Shown here piece after piece: positions 7,370 through 17,200 of a stretch of 64,000 bases of DNA (positions are counted from its first letter, which is position 1; every line of letters starts with the position of its first letter). The notes under the pieces were generated by a model. The model saw nothing but the letters and a program-made list of their open reading frames with translations, did not search any database and was not told where the DNA came from. The DNA is from Streptomyces sp. JH34 (GTDB taxonomy: Bacteria > Actinomycetota > Actinomycetes > Streptomycetales > Streptomycetaceae). The position numbers and the translations under genes are program-made. The DNA is taken from assembly GCF_029428875.1 (NCBI RefSeq), contig NZ_JAJSOO010000001.1, positions 4,898,001-4,962,000 of the forward strand. The letters run 5' to 3'.

Positions 7370-9013
7370 ATGGATGTACGGCCCCAGCTCATCGACGCAC
7401 TTTCCGCCCTGCGCGACCGTGTCGCTGCCGTGCGTCTTCCACTGCCGCTGCCGGGCGCCCCGCGCGCCCGGCAGACGCGGACCGAACTGCTCGCCCAGCT
7501 CGACGACTACCTCGTACCCCGGCTCAAGGACCCCGAGGCACCGCTGCTCGCGGTCATCGGGGGATCCACCGGCGCGGGCAAGTCGACGCTCGTCAACTCG
7601 CTGGTCGGGTGCCGGGTCAGCGAGGCCGGGGTGCTGCGCCCCACCACGCGGACCCCCGTGCTCGTCTGCCACCCGGACGACCACCACTGGTTCGCCGGGG
7701 TACGCGTGCTGCCGCAGCTGACACGGGTGTGGCTGCCCCCGGGACAGGTCCCGGACCCGGACGGCCTCGACCACCTCGGGATCGACGGTGACCGGGACGA
7801 CACCGTGCTGCGGGTCGAGACCGCGGCGACCCTGCCCCGGGGCCTCGCGCTCCTCGACGCCCCCGACATCGACTCGCTCGTCGTGCGGAACCGGGTCCTG
7901 GCGGCCGAGCTCATCTGCGCCGCCGACGTCTGGGTCATGGTGACCACGGCGTCCCGGTACGCCGACGCCGTGCCGTGGCATCTGCTGCGTACCGCAAAGG
8001 AGTACGACGCGTCCCTGGTCACCGTCCTGGACCGGGTGCCCCACCAGGTGATCGCCGAGGTGTCACGGCAGTACGCCGCCCTGCTCACCCGGGCCGGCCT
8101 CGGCGATGTGCCCCGCTTCACCATCCCGGAGCTCCCCGAGTCCGCGGGCGGGGGCAGCGGTCTGCTGCCCACCACCGCCGTGGCGCCCCTGCGCGCCTGG
8201 CTCACCCACCGGGCGCAGGACCCCGCGGCCCGTCAGCAGGCCGTGGGGCGTACGGCCTCCGGGGTCATCGACTCGCTCAACGTACGGATGCCCGAGCTGG
8301 CCGGGGCGGTGGCCGCGCAGTACGCGGCGGCCGTGCGCCTCACCGGCGTCGTCGAGGAGGCGTACGGCAAGGAGCTGTCACGCGTGCGGCGGCGGCTGCA
8401 GAACGGCGCGGTGCTGGCCGGCGGCGCACGGACCCGGTGGCGTGGATACCCCCTGTACAGCACCGCGGGGGAGCTGCTGGACGCTCTGGTGGAGAGTCTC
8501 GTGGCCCTGTTGCAGTGCGCCGTGGCGGCCTCCGACGAGCAGATCCGCGCGACCTGGCAGCGCGAGCCCGCCGCCGGGATCTTCCGGTTCGAGGACGCCG
8601 GCCGGGAGGACGGCGGGTGGGGGCCCGCCGAGGACGTCCAGGGCCGGATCGGCATGGCCGTACGGCGTTGGCGGCGAGTACTGGAGGAACTCGCCGAGGA
8701 GGAGGCGCGGCTGCTCGAACGCAACGCGGCGCCCGACGCCGAGACGGTGGCGGCGCTCCTGGCCGCCGCCCTCCTCGGCGGACGCCGCGCCAGGGGCGCG
8801 GGGGAGCAGCTCGCCGAACGGATCGGCGCCCAGGGGGCGCTGCGCCTCCGCGACAAGGGCGGGGCGCTGCTCACCGGGTGCCTGGACCAGGTCATGCACG
8901 GCGAGCGCGACCGGCGCCTCGCACCGCTGGACGCACTCGAGGTCACCCCCGAGCCCCAGGCCGAACTCATCGCCGCGCTGTCCCTACTGCAGAAGGAGAG
9001 GTGGCAGCGATGA
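7370..9013 (+). CDS. dynA: dynamin-like GTPase DynA
   Basis: A 547-residue GTPase of the bacterial dynamin-like group. The P-loop GGSTGAGKSTLVNS is near residue 65, a switch I threonine pair lies in RPTTRTP, and the G3 region is LLDAPDID. The G4 motif is poorly conserved (VTVLDRV). The rest is mostly helical with no clear membrane span. I use the ATG at 7370, although its ribosome site is weak, because the frame upstream looks non-coding. Its stop overlaps the next gene as ATGA. In S. venezuelae, paired dynamins DynA and DynB stabilise FtsZ rings during sporulation septation. I assign the A/B labels by membrane-span content, which is from memory. Confidence 0.7.
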   Translation: MDVRPQLIDALSALRDRVAAVRLPLPLPGAPRARQTRTELLAQLDDYLVPRLKDPEAPLLAVIGGSTGAGKSTLVNSLVGCRVSEAGVLRPTTRTPVLVCHPDDHHWFAGVRVLPQLTRVWLPPGQVPDPDGLDHLGIDGDRDDTVLRVETAATLPRGLALLDAPDIDSLVVRNRVLAAELICAADVWVMVTTASRYADAVPWHLLRTAKEYDASLVTVLDRVPHQVIAEVSRQYAALLTRAGLGDVPRFTIPELPESAGGGSGLLPTTAVAPLRAWLTHRAQDPAARQQAVGRTASGVIDSLNVRMPELAGAVAAQYAAAVRLTGVVEEAYGKELSRVRRRLQNGAVLAGGARTRWRGYPLYSTAGELLDALVESLVALLQCAVAASDEQIRATWQREPAAGIFRFEDAGREDGGWGPAEDVQGRIGMAVRRWRRVLEELAEEEARLLERNAAPDAETVAALLAAALLGGRRARGAGEQLAERIGAQGALRLRDKGGALLTGCLDQVMHGERDRRLAPLDALEVTPEPQAELIAALSLLQKERWQR

Positions 9014-10944
9014 CTGCCGTCACTGACCAGGGCCGGGACCACGGGCAGGGGAACGGACCCGGGGGAGAGGACGCGGGGGAGGCCCCGGGCGACGACGCGC
9101 GCCGCTGGGACGACGGGCTCATCGCCCGCCGTGCCGCCGAGGCCGCGCAGGAGAGGCTCGAGACCGAACGGCCTCCACAGGACGATGCGGGGCCCGAGGC
9201 CGAGGCGTACGCGATGCCAGGCAGCTCCCTCCGGCCGCGGCTGGACGCACTGCGTGAGCTGGTGGGGCTCTCCCGCGCCCGGCTCGACGCGGCCACCCTG
9301 ACCGAGGCGGGGCGCGTGCTCGACGAGGCCTCTGCCCGCCAGCGGCTCTCGTCCCGGCACACGGTCGTCGCCGTCGCGGGGGCCACCGGCAGCGGGAAGT
9401 CCACCCTCTTCAACGCGCTCGCGGGCGTGCAGATCTCCGACACCGGGCTGCGCAGGCCGACCACCTCGGCGCCCATCGCCTGCAGTTGGACCGACGGTGC
9501 CGCGGGGCTGCTCGACCGGCTGGCCATCCCCGGACGGCTCCGGCGCAGGCCGGTGCAGGGCGGAACGGCCGTCGACGAGGCACTGCAGGGACTCGTGCTG
9601 GTGGACCTGCCCGACCACGACTCGGCGGCGACCGGACACCGTGAGCAGGTGGACCGGGTGCTGGCCCTGGTCGACGCGGTGATCTGGGTCGTCGACCCGG
9701 AGAAGTACGCCGACGCGGCCCTGCACGAACGCTATCTGCGGCCGCTCGCAGGGCACGCCGAGATCTCCTTCGTCGTGCTCAACCAGATCGACCGGCTGTC
9801 CGGCGAGGCCGCCGACCTGGTCCTGGACGATCTGCGCCGGCTGCTCGACGAGGACGGCATGGCGGTGGGGGAGCACGGTGAACCCGGCGTCACGGTCATG
9901 TCGTTGTCCGCGCTCACCGGAGCGGGGGTGGGCGACCTGCGCGAACTGCTCGGCAGATTCGTCCAGGACCGCACGGCGGCGGCGCGCAGACTGTCCGCCG
10001 ACGTGGACGCCGCCGCCGCCCGGCTCAGGTCGGTGTACGTCGCCGACGGGCGGCCCGGGCTCGGCGAGCGGGCCCGCGACGAGTTCACCGAGCGGCTCGC
10101 GGAGGCCGTCGGCGCGGCGGCGGCCGGGCAGGCCGCGGAGCGTGAGTGGCGCAGGAACGCGGGGCGGGCCTGCGGGACCCCCTGGCTGCGGCTCTGGCGT
10201 TGGTACGAGTCCACCCGGCAGCTCGGGGGACTCGACCTGATGGCGCAGGTGCTCGCTCCTCCGGAGGAGGAGCTCACCGCCCGGCAGCGGGTGGAGCAGG
10301 CCGTACGGCAGCTGGCGGACGCCGCCGTCGACGGGCTGCCCGCACCGTGGGCGCAGGCGGTGCGCGAGGCGGCGGTGAACGGGGCAGGGGGACTGCCCGA
10401 GGCACTGGACGACCTGTCACGGAACGCGCAGGCGGGAGGCGGCGGCCGGGGCCGTGGAGGGAACACGGACACCAGGTCCGGACACACCACGGCCGTGGGG
10501 CAGGGAAAGCGTGGTTCCGCGTCGGCGGTCAGGACGTCCCCACCCGTCACCGGCGCCACGGGGAGCCGCGGCACCCGGCCGCCGCGTCCGGCGTGGTGGC
10601 CGGCGGCGGTACTCGCGCAGGCCTCGATGACGCTGCTCCAGATCTTCGGGGGCCTGTGGCTGCTCGGCCAGATCGTGGGCGTGCTCGAACCCGGACTGCT
10701 CACCCCGGCGCTGCTCATGCTCGCGGGAGTGGTCGGCGGGCCGCTCGTGGAGTGGTCGTGCGCGGCGGCGGCACGGGGGCCGGCGCGCCGGTACGGGCAG
10801 GAGGCGGAGCGGCGGCTCCGCGAGGCCGCGGCCGGCTGCGGCAGGGCCAGGGTCCTCGACCCGGTGTCGGCGGAACTGGCGCGCTACCGCGAGGTGCGGG
10901 AGCGCTATGTGGCGGTGACGGAGTTCTCCACAACCGGCGGGTAA
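9010..10944 (+). CDS. dynB: membrane-anchored dynamin-like GTPase DynB
   Basis: A 644-residue partner of the preceding gene, starting at the ATG that overlaps its stop codon. An acidic, Gly-rich N-terminus of about 70 residues precedes the GTPase: P-loop GATGSGKSTLFNAL, switch threonine RPTTSAP, G3 VDLPDHDS and G4 NQID. After a low-complexity Gly/Arg/Thr linker comes a hydrophobic hairpin of two adjacent spans (about residues 535-585), then a basic C-terminal helix. The hairpin would tether the complex to the membrane. Translational coupling fits a stoichiometric two-protein complex at sporulation septa. Confidence 0.72.
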   Translation: MTAVTDQGRDHGQGNGPGGEDAGEAPGDDARRWDDGLIARRAAEAAQERLETERPPQDDAGPEAEAYAMPGSSLRPRLDALRELVGLSRARLDAATLTEAGRVLDEASARQRLSSRHTVVAVAGATGSGKSTLFNALAGVQISDTGLRRPTTSAPIACSWTDGAAGLLDRLAIPGRLRRRPVQGGTAVDEALQGLVLVDLPDHDSAATGHREQVDRVLALVDAVIWVVDPEKYADAALHERYLRPLAGHAEISFVVLNQIDRLSGEAADLVLDDLRRLLDEDGMAVGEHGEPGVTVMSLSALTGAGVGDLRELLGRFVQDRTAAARRLSADVDAAAARLRSVYVADGRPGLGERARDEFTERLAEAVGAAAAGQAAEREWRRNAGRACGTPWLRLWRWYESTRQLGGLDLMAQVLAPPEEELTARQRVEQAVRQLADAAVDGLPAPWAQAVREAAVNGAGGLPEALDDLSRNAQAGGGGRGRGGNTDTRSGHTTAVGQGKRGSASAVRTSPPVTGATGSRGTRPPRPAWWPAAVLAQASMTLLQIFGGLWLLGQIVGVLEPGLLTPALLMLAGVVGGPLVEWSCAAAARGPARRYGQEAERRLREAAAGCGRARVLDPVSAELARYREVRERYVAVTEFSTTGG

Positions 10945-11109
10945 TCCACAGGCCCCGACGGGATTCCCGGTTTCCGTCCAGCATGGTTCCCGGCGGATCG
11001 GACGGAGGCGCCCGACCGCACGTCGTCGCACCGCACCTCACCACATCGGTGCAGGGCGGACAGCGGGACGGAAAGCGGCCGGAAGCGGCAGGGAATCGGG
11101 GGACGGGAA

Positions 11110-11535
11110 ATGAACGAGACCATGGTGACGCTGGTGGGAAACGCGGCGACCCCGGTGGATTTCAGGGAGACGGCGACGGGATCGACGGCACGATTCCGGC
11201 TGGCGGTGACACCCCGGCGGTGGGACCGGGAACAGCAGGTCTGGACGGACGGCAGCACCGGCTTCTACACGGTGTGGGCACGGCGGACACTCGCGGCGAA
11301 CCTGTCCGGTTCGGTCTCGGTCGGAGAGCCGCTCGTCGTCCACGGCCGCCTGAAGGTGCGGGAGGAGGAGCGGGACGGGGTGTGGAGGACCTCCGTGGAC
11401 ATCGACGCCGTGGCGGTGGGGCACGACCTGACCAGGGGGACGGCGGCGTTCCGGCGCGTGGTCAGGGCCGATCCCGCCCTGACAGACCCTACGTACCGTC
11501 AGAAACCGGCCACAGAAATGGCGTCGGTGTCCTGA
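11110..11535 (+). CDS. ssbB: single-stranded DNA-binding protein without acidic tail, SsbB type
   Basis: A 141-residue OB-fold protein. It opens with MNETMVTLVGNAATPVDF, the usual SSB first strand, and has the aromatic positions of the DNA surface (RFRLAVTPRRWD, FYTVWARR). Family members normally end in a flexible tail with an acidic DDDIPF-like tip that recruits replication proteins; this one ends ATEMASVS with neither linker nor tip. Streptomyces carries an essential SsbA and a second SsbB needed for chromosome segregation in sporulation. The short tail and the position right after dynA-dynB fit SsbB. It lies 165 bases past dynB, so it may have its own promoter. Confidence 0.82.
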   Translation: MNETMVTLVGNAATPVDFRETATGSTARFRLAVTPRRWDREQQVWTDGSTGFYTVWARRTLAANLSGSVSVGEPLVVHGRLKVREEERDGVWRTSVDIDAVAVGHDLTRGTAAFRRVVRADPALTDPTYRQKPATEMASVS

Positions 11536-11601
11536 AGGGGAGGGGGCGCGCCGAACAGGCCGATAACGATTACGAGTCGGAATGCTTATCTGACGGCATG
11601 A

Positions 11602-11640
11602 CGGGGGAATCCACTTCGCTCGCTCCTTACGATTCCCCCG
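11602..11640 (+). repeat. 10-base perfect inverted repeat between ssbB and the surface-protein gene
   Basis: CGGGGGAATC at 11602-11611 is exactly complementary to GATTCCCCCG at 11631-11640, with a 19-base loop. No T run follows. It could end ssbB transcription or act in the leader of the next gene, whose GTG is 84 bases on. Confidence 0.5.
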
Positions 11641-11723
11641 TACTCATGCGGCACTTGAGTTTGCTGGCGAGGCACCTCCCACACGCACACCACGCGTGAA
11701 GGTCTCGCCCGGAGGGGAATTCT

Positions 11724-13202
11724 GTGATTTCTGTGTCTTCAGCGTTCGCTTCGTCGTCCACGGCGGCGACGGAGGGCTCCCCAGGGGGCCGGAGCAAGGG
11801 CCGCGGTCTCGTCAGGTCGGCCGCCGCGATGCTGGCCACCGGTCTGGTCGCTGCGGGAACGATCGTCGGAGCGACGGCCGCCTCGGCCGCGCCGACGGAC
11901 GAGACGGGTCAGCACCAGGGTGGTGCGGTCGCCGTACTGGACGGTCTGAAGACCTACGGCACCGCCCAGCTCGACACCGGCAAGGGCAACGAGCCCCAGG
12001 AGCTGCCCGCCGGCCTGTTCGAGATGAAGGTCGACGGCGGCGGCACGATCCAGACGTACTGCATCGACTTCCACACGCCCACCAAGGACGGCGCGAAGTA
12101 CCTGGAGACCCCCTGGGACCAGTCCTCGCTCGGTGCCAACGACGACGCCGGCAAGGTGCGCTGGATCCTGCAGCACTCCTACCCGCAGGTCAACGACTTC
12201 GCGGCGCTCGCCAAGACGGCCGGTACCGGCCAGCTCGACGCGAAGACCGCCGCCGCCGGCACCCAGGTCGCCATCTGGCGCTTCTCGGACAAGGCCGACG
12301 TGACGGCCAAGGACGAGAACGCCGAGAAGCTCGCCGACTGGCTGGAGGCGAACGCGAAGAACGTCGCGGAGCCCAAGGCGTCCGTGGGGCTGTCTCCGGC
12401 CGCGGTCTCCGGCAAGGCCGGTGAGAAGCTGGGTCCGATCACCGTCCACACCGACGCCGGCCAGGTCTCGGTGGCACCGCCCGCCGACGCCGCCGCCAGC
12501 GGGATCCAGGTCACCGACAAGGCCGGCAAGTCCGTCACCGAGGCCGCCGACGGCTCCGACCTCTACTTCTCCGTCCCCGAGGACGCCACCGACGGCTCCG
12601 CCGCGCTGACCGTCCAGGCCACCACCTCCGTGCCCGTGGGCCGGGTCTTCGCCGGGCTGATCAAGAGCCAGACGATGATCCTCGCCGGCTCCAGTGAGTC
12701 GACCGTCTCCGCGACGGCGACCGCCACCTGGGCCGAGAAGGGTGCCGTCCCGGCGGTCACCGCGCAGAAGAACTGCGCCAAGGGCGGCGTCGACATCACC
12801 GCGAGCAACACGGGTGACGAGGCGTTCACCTTCGAGCTCGCCGGCACCGAGCACACCATCCCGGCCGGTGAGACCCGCACGGTGACGATCCCGGTCGGCG
12901 AGGACGAGGCCTACGACTTCACGATCACCGGCCCCGGCGGCTTCAGCAAGAACTTCAAGGGCGTCCTGGACTGCGAGACCGCGGGCACCCCCGCCCCCGG
13001 TGACGACACCACGACCCAGACCGGTTCCGAGCCCACGCCCGCGCCCGCCGCGAGCACCCCGGGCACCGAGGGTGACCTCGCCGCGACCGGCGGTTCCAGC
13101 GCCACCCCCGTCATCGCGGGTGTCGCCATCGCCCTCGTCGTCCTCGGCGGCGGCGCGGTCTTCATGCTTCGCCGTAAGAAGCCGCAGACCAGCGGTGAGT
13201 GA
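11724..13202 (+). CDS. thioester-domain (TQXA) surface protein with LAxTG sortase signal
   Basis: A 492-residue exported wall protein. A long basic N-region and hydrophobic core end at a signal peptidase site near ASA-APT (residue 56). The thioester domain follows: the cysteine of TYCIDF (Cys113) and the glutamine of the TQxA motif GTQVAIW (Gln181) are the pair that forms an internal Cys-Gln thioester in Gram-positive adhesins. Two beta-rich segments follow (about 215-325 and 345-420), then a Thr/Pro linker, LAATG (452-456), a membrane span and RRKK. The LAxTG motif is that of class E sortases. The GTG start has an excellent GGAGGGG ribosome site. The binding target is unknown. Confidence 0.88.
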   Translation: MISVSSAFASSSTAATEGSPGGRSKGRGLVRSAAAMLATGLVAAGTIVGATAASAAPTDETGQHQGGAVAVLDGLKTYGTAQLDTGKGNEPQELPAGLFEMKVDGGGTIQTYCIDFHTPTKDGAKYLETPWDQSSLGANDDAGKVRWILQHSYPQVNDFAALAKTAGTGQLDAKTAAAGTQVAIWRFSDKADVTAKDENAEKLADWLEANAKNVAEPKASVGLSPAAVSGKAGEKLGPITVHTDAGQVSVAPPADAAASGIQVTDKAGKSVTEAADGSDLYFSVPEDATDGSAALTVQATTSVPVGRVFAGLIKSQTMILAGSSESTVSATATATWAEKGAVPAVTAQKNCAKGGVDITASNTGDEAFTFELAGTEHTIPAGETRTVTIPVGEDEAYDFTITGPGGFSKNFKGVLDCETAGTPAPGDDTTTQTGSEPTPAPAASTPGTEGDLAATGGSSATPVIAGVAIALVVLGGGAVFMLRRKKPQTSGE

Positions 13203-13233
13203 CTGAACACAGGCGCAGCGGGAATGCGCCGGT

Positions 13234-13269
13234 GAAGGGCCTGGTACGGACCTCCGTACCAGGCCCTTC
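13234..13269 (+). terminator. strong hairpin terminator after the surface-protein gene
   Basis: A 17-pair perfect stem with a 2-base gap at the tip, 31 bases past the stop codon, followed by GTGCTCC and no T run. This is the common Streptomyces terminator form. Confidence 0.8.
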
Positions 13270-13409
13270 GTGCTCCCCGGGCCCCTCCGGCCGGACCGCC
13301 CGCAGGGGCCGGGCCCGTTCCGGGGACCGGACTGGTTTCCTTCCGGGCACGGACGTCAGGCAAGATGGGTGTATCTGCCCACACCTCTATTGCTGCCGGA
13401 CGGTTTCTC

Positions 13410-15074
<1,665 letters not shown>

Positions 15075-15079
15075 TCGAC

Positions 15080-15502
15080 TTGGCCCGTCACATCTACAGC
15101 TGCCCGCTCCGCTGGTCGGACATGGATGCCTTCGGCCACGTGAACAACGTGGTCTTCCTCCGCTACCTGGAGGAGGCGCGCATCGACTTCATGTTCCGGC
15201 TGGCGCCGGGGGACGGTTCGCCGTCCTTCTCGGGCGGCTCCGTCGTGGCCCGGCACGAGATCGACTACGTGCGGCCGCTGGTCCACCGGCACGCGCCGGT
15301 GACCATCGAGTCCTGGGTCACGAAGATGACCGCCGCCTCGCTCACCATCGCCTACGAGGTGAAGGACCCCGAGCAGGTCTACGTACGGGCGTCGACGGTC
15401 GTCGTGCCCTACGACCTGGCCGAGGGGCGGCCCCGGCGGATCACGGCCGAGGAGAAGCTCTTCCTGCAGGAGTACCTCGACCAGGAGCCCGCCGTCGCAT
15501 GA
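15080..15502 (+). CDS. acyl-CoA thioesterase (hotdog fold, 4HBT family)
   Basis: A 140-residue hotdog-fold thioesterase. RWSDMDAFGHVNNVVFLRYLEEAR near the N-terminus is the 4HBT active-site motif, with Asp and His-Val-Asn at the catalytic end of the central helix. It starts at a TTG five bases after the ettA stop, with GAGG upstream, so it is probably cotranscribed with ettA. Its stop overlaps the next start as ATGA. Likely a cytoplasmic homo-oligomer that hydrolyses acyl-CoA; chain length is not evident. Confidence 0.85.
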   Translation: MARHIYSCPLRWSDMDAFGHVNNVVFLRYLEEARIDFMFRLAPGDGSPSFSGGSVVARHEIDYVRPLVHRHAPVTIESWVTKMTAASLTIAYEVKDPEQVYVRASTVVVPYDLAEGRPRRITAEEKLFLQEYLDQEPAVA

Positions 15503-16194
15503 CAGTGCCCGTACGGTCCCCGCGGTTCGCCGACGTGAGGGAGGCGGCGGATCTCGCCGCCTTCCTCCGCCGGCTGCTGCACTACGACCGGGCCGCCGCC
15601 GTCCGTCTCCAGGCGGGCGGCGGCGCACTGGCCGTCTTCGGCAGGCCGCCGTCGTTCGAGGTCCTCGCGATCCGGACGGCCCGGCTGTCAGCGGCCCACG
15701 AGTTCGACGTCACGGTCTCGGCCGGTGAACTCCTCGAATCACTGGACACGGACGGGACCGACGGCGAGGCCGGCGTGAGCGCGTTGCCGTCCCCCGTCAC
15801 CGGGCCGCCGTGGGCGGGCATGCTGCCGCCGCGCGGAGGCTGGCAGGAACGTCCCGGGCTGCCCGGGCCCGTCGACCTCCGCACCCGGCTCGCCGACGCC
15901 GTCGCCGAATTCCGCTCCCGCGACGCGGCGTTGCCCGAGGAACGGCGTACCCGGGCGGAACGCGACCTGATCGGCCGCGACATCTGGTCCCGGACGGTCG
16001 GGGACACGGAACTGCCGCTCCGCGCGGTGCACGCCGCCCAGTCCCTCGGCTTCCTGCGCCCGGCGCCCGACTTCCCCGTCGCACTGCTCACGGCCGGTTC
16101 CTGGCTGCGGCTGCGCACGCCGTTCGGTTCGATCGCCCTGCGGGGCACGGGCGGCGGCCTCGGCACGCTCGCCGTGACGGTCGGGACCGTCTGA
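15499..16194 (+). CDS. conserved protein of unknown function
   Basis: A 231-residue protein whose ATG overlaps the thioesterase stop codon. I do not recognise a domain. The N-terminal half has an aromatic/hydrophobic core (FLRRLLHYDRAAAVRLQ, then GALAVFGRPPSFEVLAIRTARL); the middle is Pro/Gly rich; the C-terminal half contains an Arg/Glu-rich helix and ends LRTPFGSIALRGTGGG. There is no signal peptide or membrane span. Coupling to ettA and a thioesterase suggests a housekeeping role. Codon usage is normal, so it is a real gene. Confidence 0.75.
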   Translation: MTVPVRSPRFADVREAADLAAFLRRLLHYDRAAAVRLQAGGGALAVFGRPPSFEVLAIRTARLSAAHEFDVTVSAGELLESLDTDGTDGEAGVSALPSPVTGPPWAGMLPPRGGWQERPGLPGPVDLRTRLADAVAEFRSRDAALPEERRTRAERDLIGRDIWSRTVGDTELPLRAVHAAQSLGFLRPAPDFPVALLTAGSWLRLRTPFGSIALRGTGGGLGTLAVTVGTV

Positions 16195-16243
16195 GGAACG
16201 GCGCCCCCTGGCCGGGACCGGCCGTGGTCCTCCGTGGCCCGCC

Positions 16244-17200
16244 CTACTCCTTCGGCGCGTCCGGCCACACCCCGATGTGGTCCTGCTCCAGCTCCAGCAT
16301 CACCCGGTGCTCCATCCCCAGGGCCTCCGTGTAGTCCGCGGGCAGCTGGAGCCTGCCTGCCCGGTCGAGCATCGCGTACTCCCGCGCCACCTGGGACTCC
16401 TGCCCCGTCGCCGCGTCCACCTCGGTACGCCGGAGGACCTCGGAGGACGTGCGGCCGTCGCGGATCGCGACCGTACGGCGCACCTCGCCCGCCACAGCCT
16501 GGTCGTGCGTGACGATCACGATCGTGGTCCCGAGCTCCTCGTTGGCCCGGCGGAACGCTGCGAACACCTGCTCGCCGGTCGCGGAGTCCAGCTCACCGGT
16601 CGGTTCGTCGGCGAGCAGCACCGACGGGTTGTTGGCGAGGGCCACCGCGATCGCCACCCTTTGCTGCTGGCCGCCGGACATCTGGGCGGGGCGGCGGTCA
16701 CGGCAGTCCGCGACGTCCAGCATCGTCAGCAACGACTCGGCCCGCGCGGCCCGTTCGCGGTTCCGGCCACCGCCGCGCAGCTGCATGGGGAGCGTGATGT
16801 TCTGGACTGCGGTCAGGTACGACAGCAGGTTGCGGGAGGTCTGCTGCCAGACGAAACCGACGACGTCCCGACGGTACCGCAGCCGCTCCTTCGGTCCCAT
16901 CGCCAGCAGATCGCAGCCCGCCACCTTCGCCGACCCCGCCGTCGGGACGTCCAGACCCGCCAGGATGTTCATCAGCGTCGACTTCCCGCTGCCCGAGGCC
17001 CCCACCAGGGCCATCAACTCGCCCTCGGTGACCAGGAGATCGAGTCCCTGGAGCGCCTGCACCTCCACACCGTCCGCGGAGAAGACGCGGACCAGCCGGT
17101 CGCACGCGATCAGGGCGTCGTGCCCGTACGAAGGCCGGTCGCGGCGCGCGGCGGCCCGCTCCTCGAGTTCCGCCAGCGTGGTCTCTGTCGACGATGTCAC
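16244..17200 (-). CDS. ABC exporter ATP-binding protein with C-terminal AbrB-like segment
   Basis: A 318-residue MacB/LolD-type ATPase for the two FtsX permeases upstream. Walker A is GASGSGKST, the Q-loop VVGFVWQQ, signature MSGGQQQRVAIA and Walker B VLLADEPTGELDS, with the H-loop VTHD. The GTG start at 17200 overlaps the permease stop as GTGA. After the ABC domain, the last 45 residues (LDRAGRLQLPADYTEALGM..V) read like a SpoVT/AbrB swapped-hairpin unit, unusual for a transporter ATPase. It may mediate dimerisation rather than DNA binding. Substrate unknown; candidates are peptides, lipids or antibiotics. Confidence 0.85.
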   Translation of the reverse strand: MTSSTETTLAELEERAAARRDRPSYGHDALIACDRLVRVFSADGVEVQALQGLDLLVTEGELMALVGASGSGKSTLMNILAGLDVPTAGSAKVAGCDLLAMGPKERLRYRRDVVGFVWQQTSRNLLSYLTAVQNITLPMQLRGGGRNRERAARAESLLTMLDVADCRDRRPAQMSGGQQQRVAIAVALANNPSVLLADEPTGELDSATGEQVFAAFRRANEELGTTIVIVTHDQAVAGEVRRTVAIRDGRTSSEVLRRTEVDAATGQESQVAREYAMLDRAGRLQLPADYTEALGMEHRVMLELEQDHIGVWPDAPKE

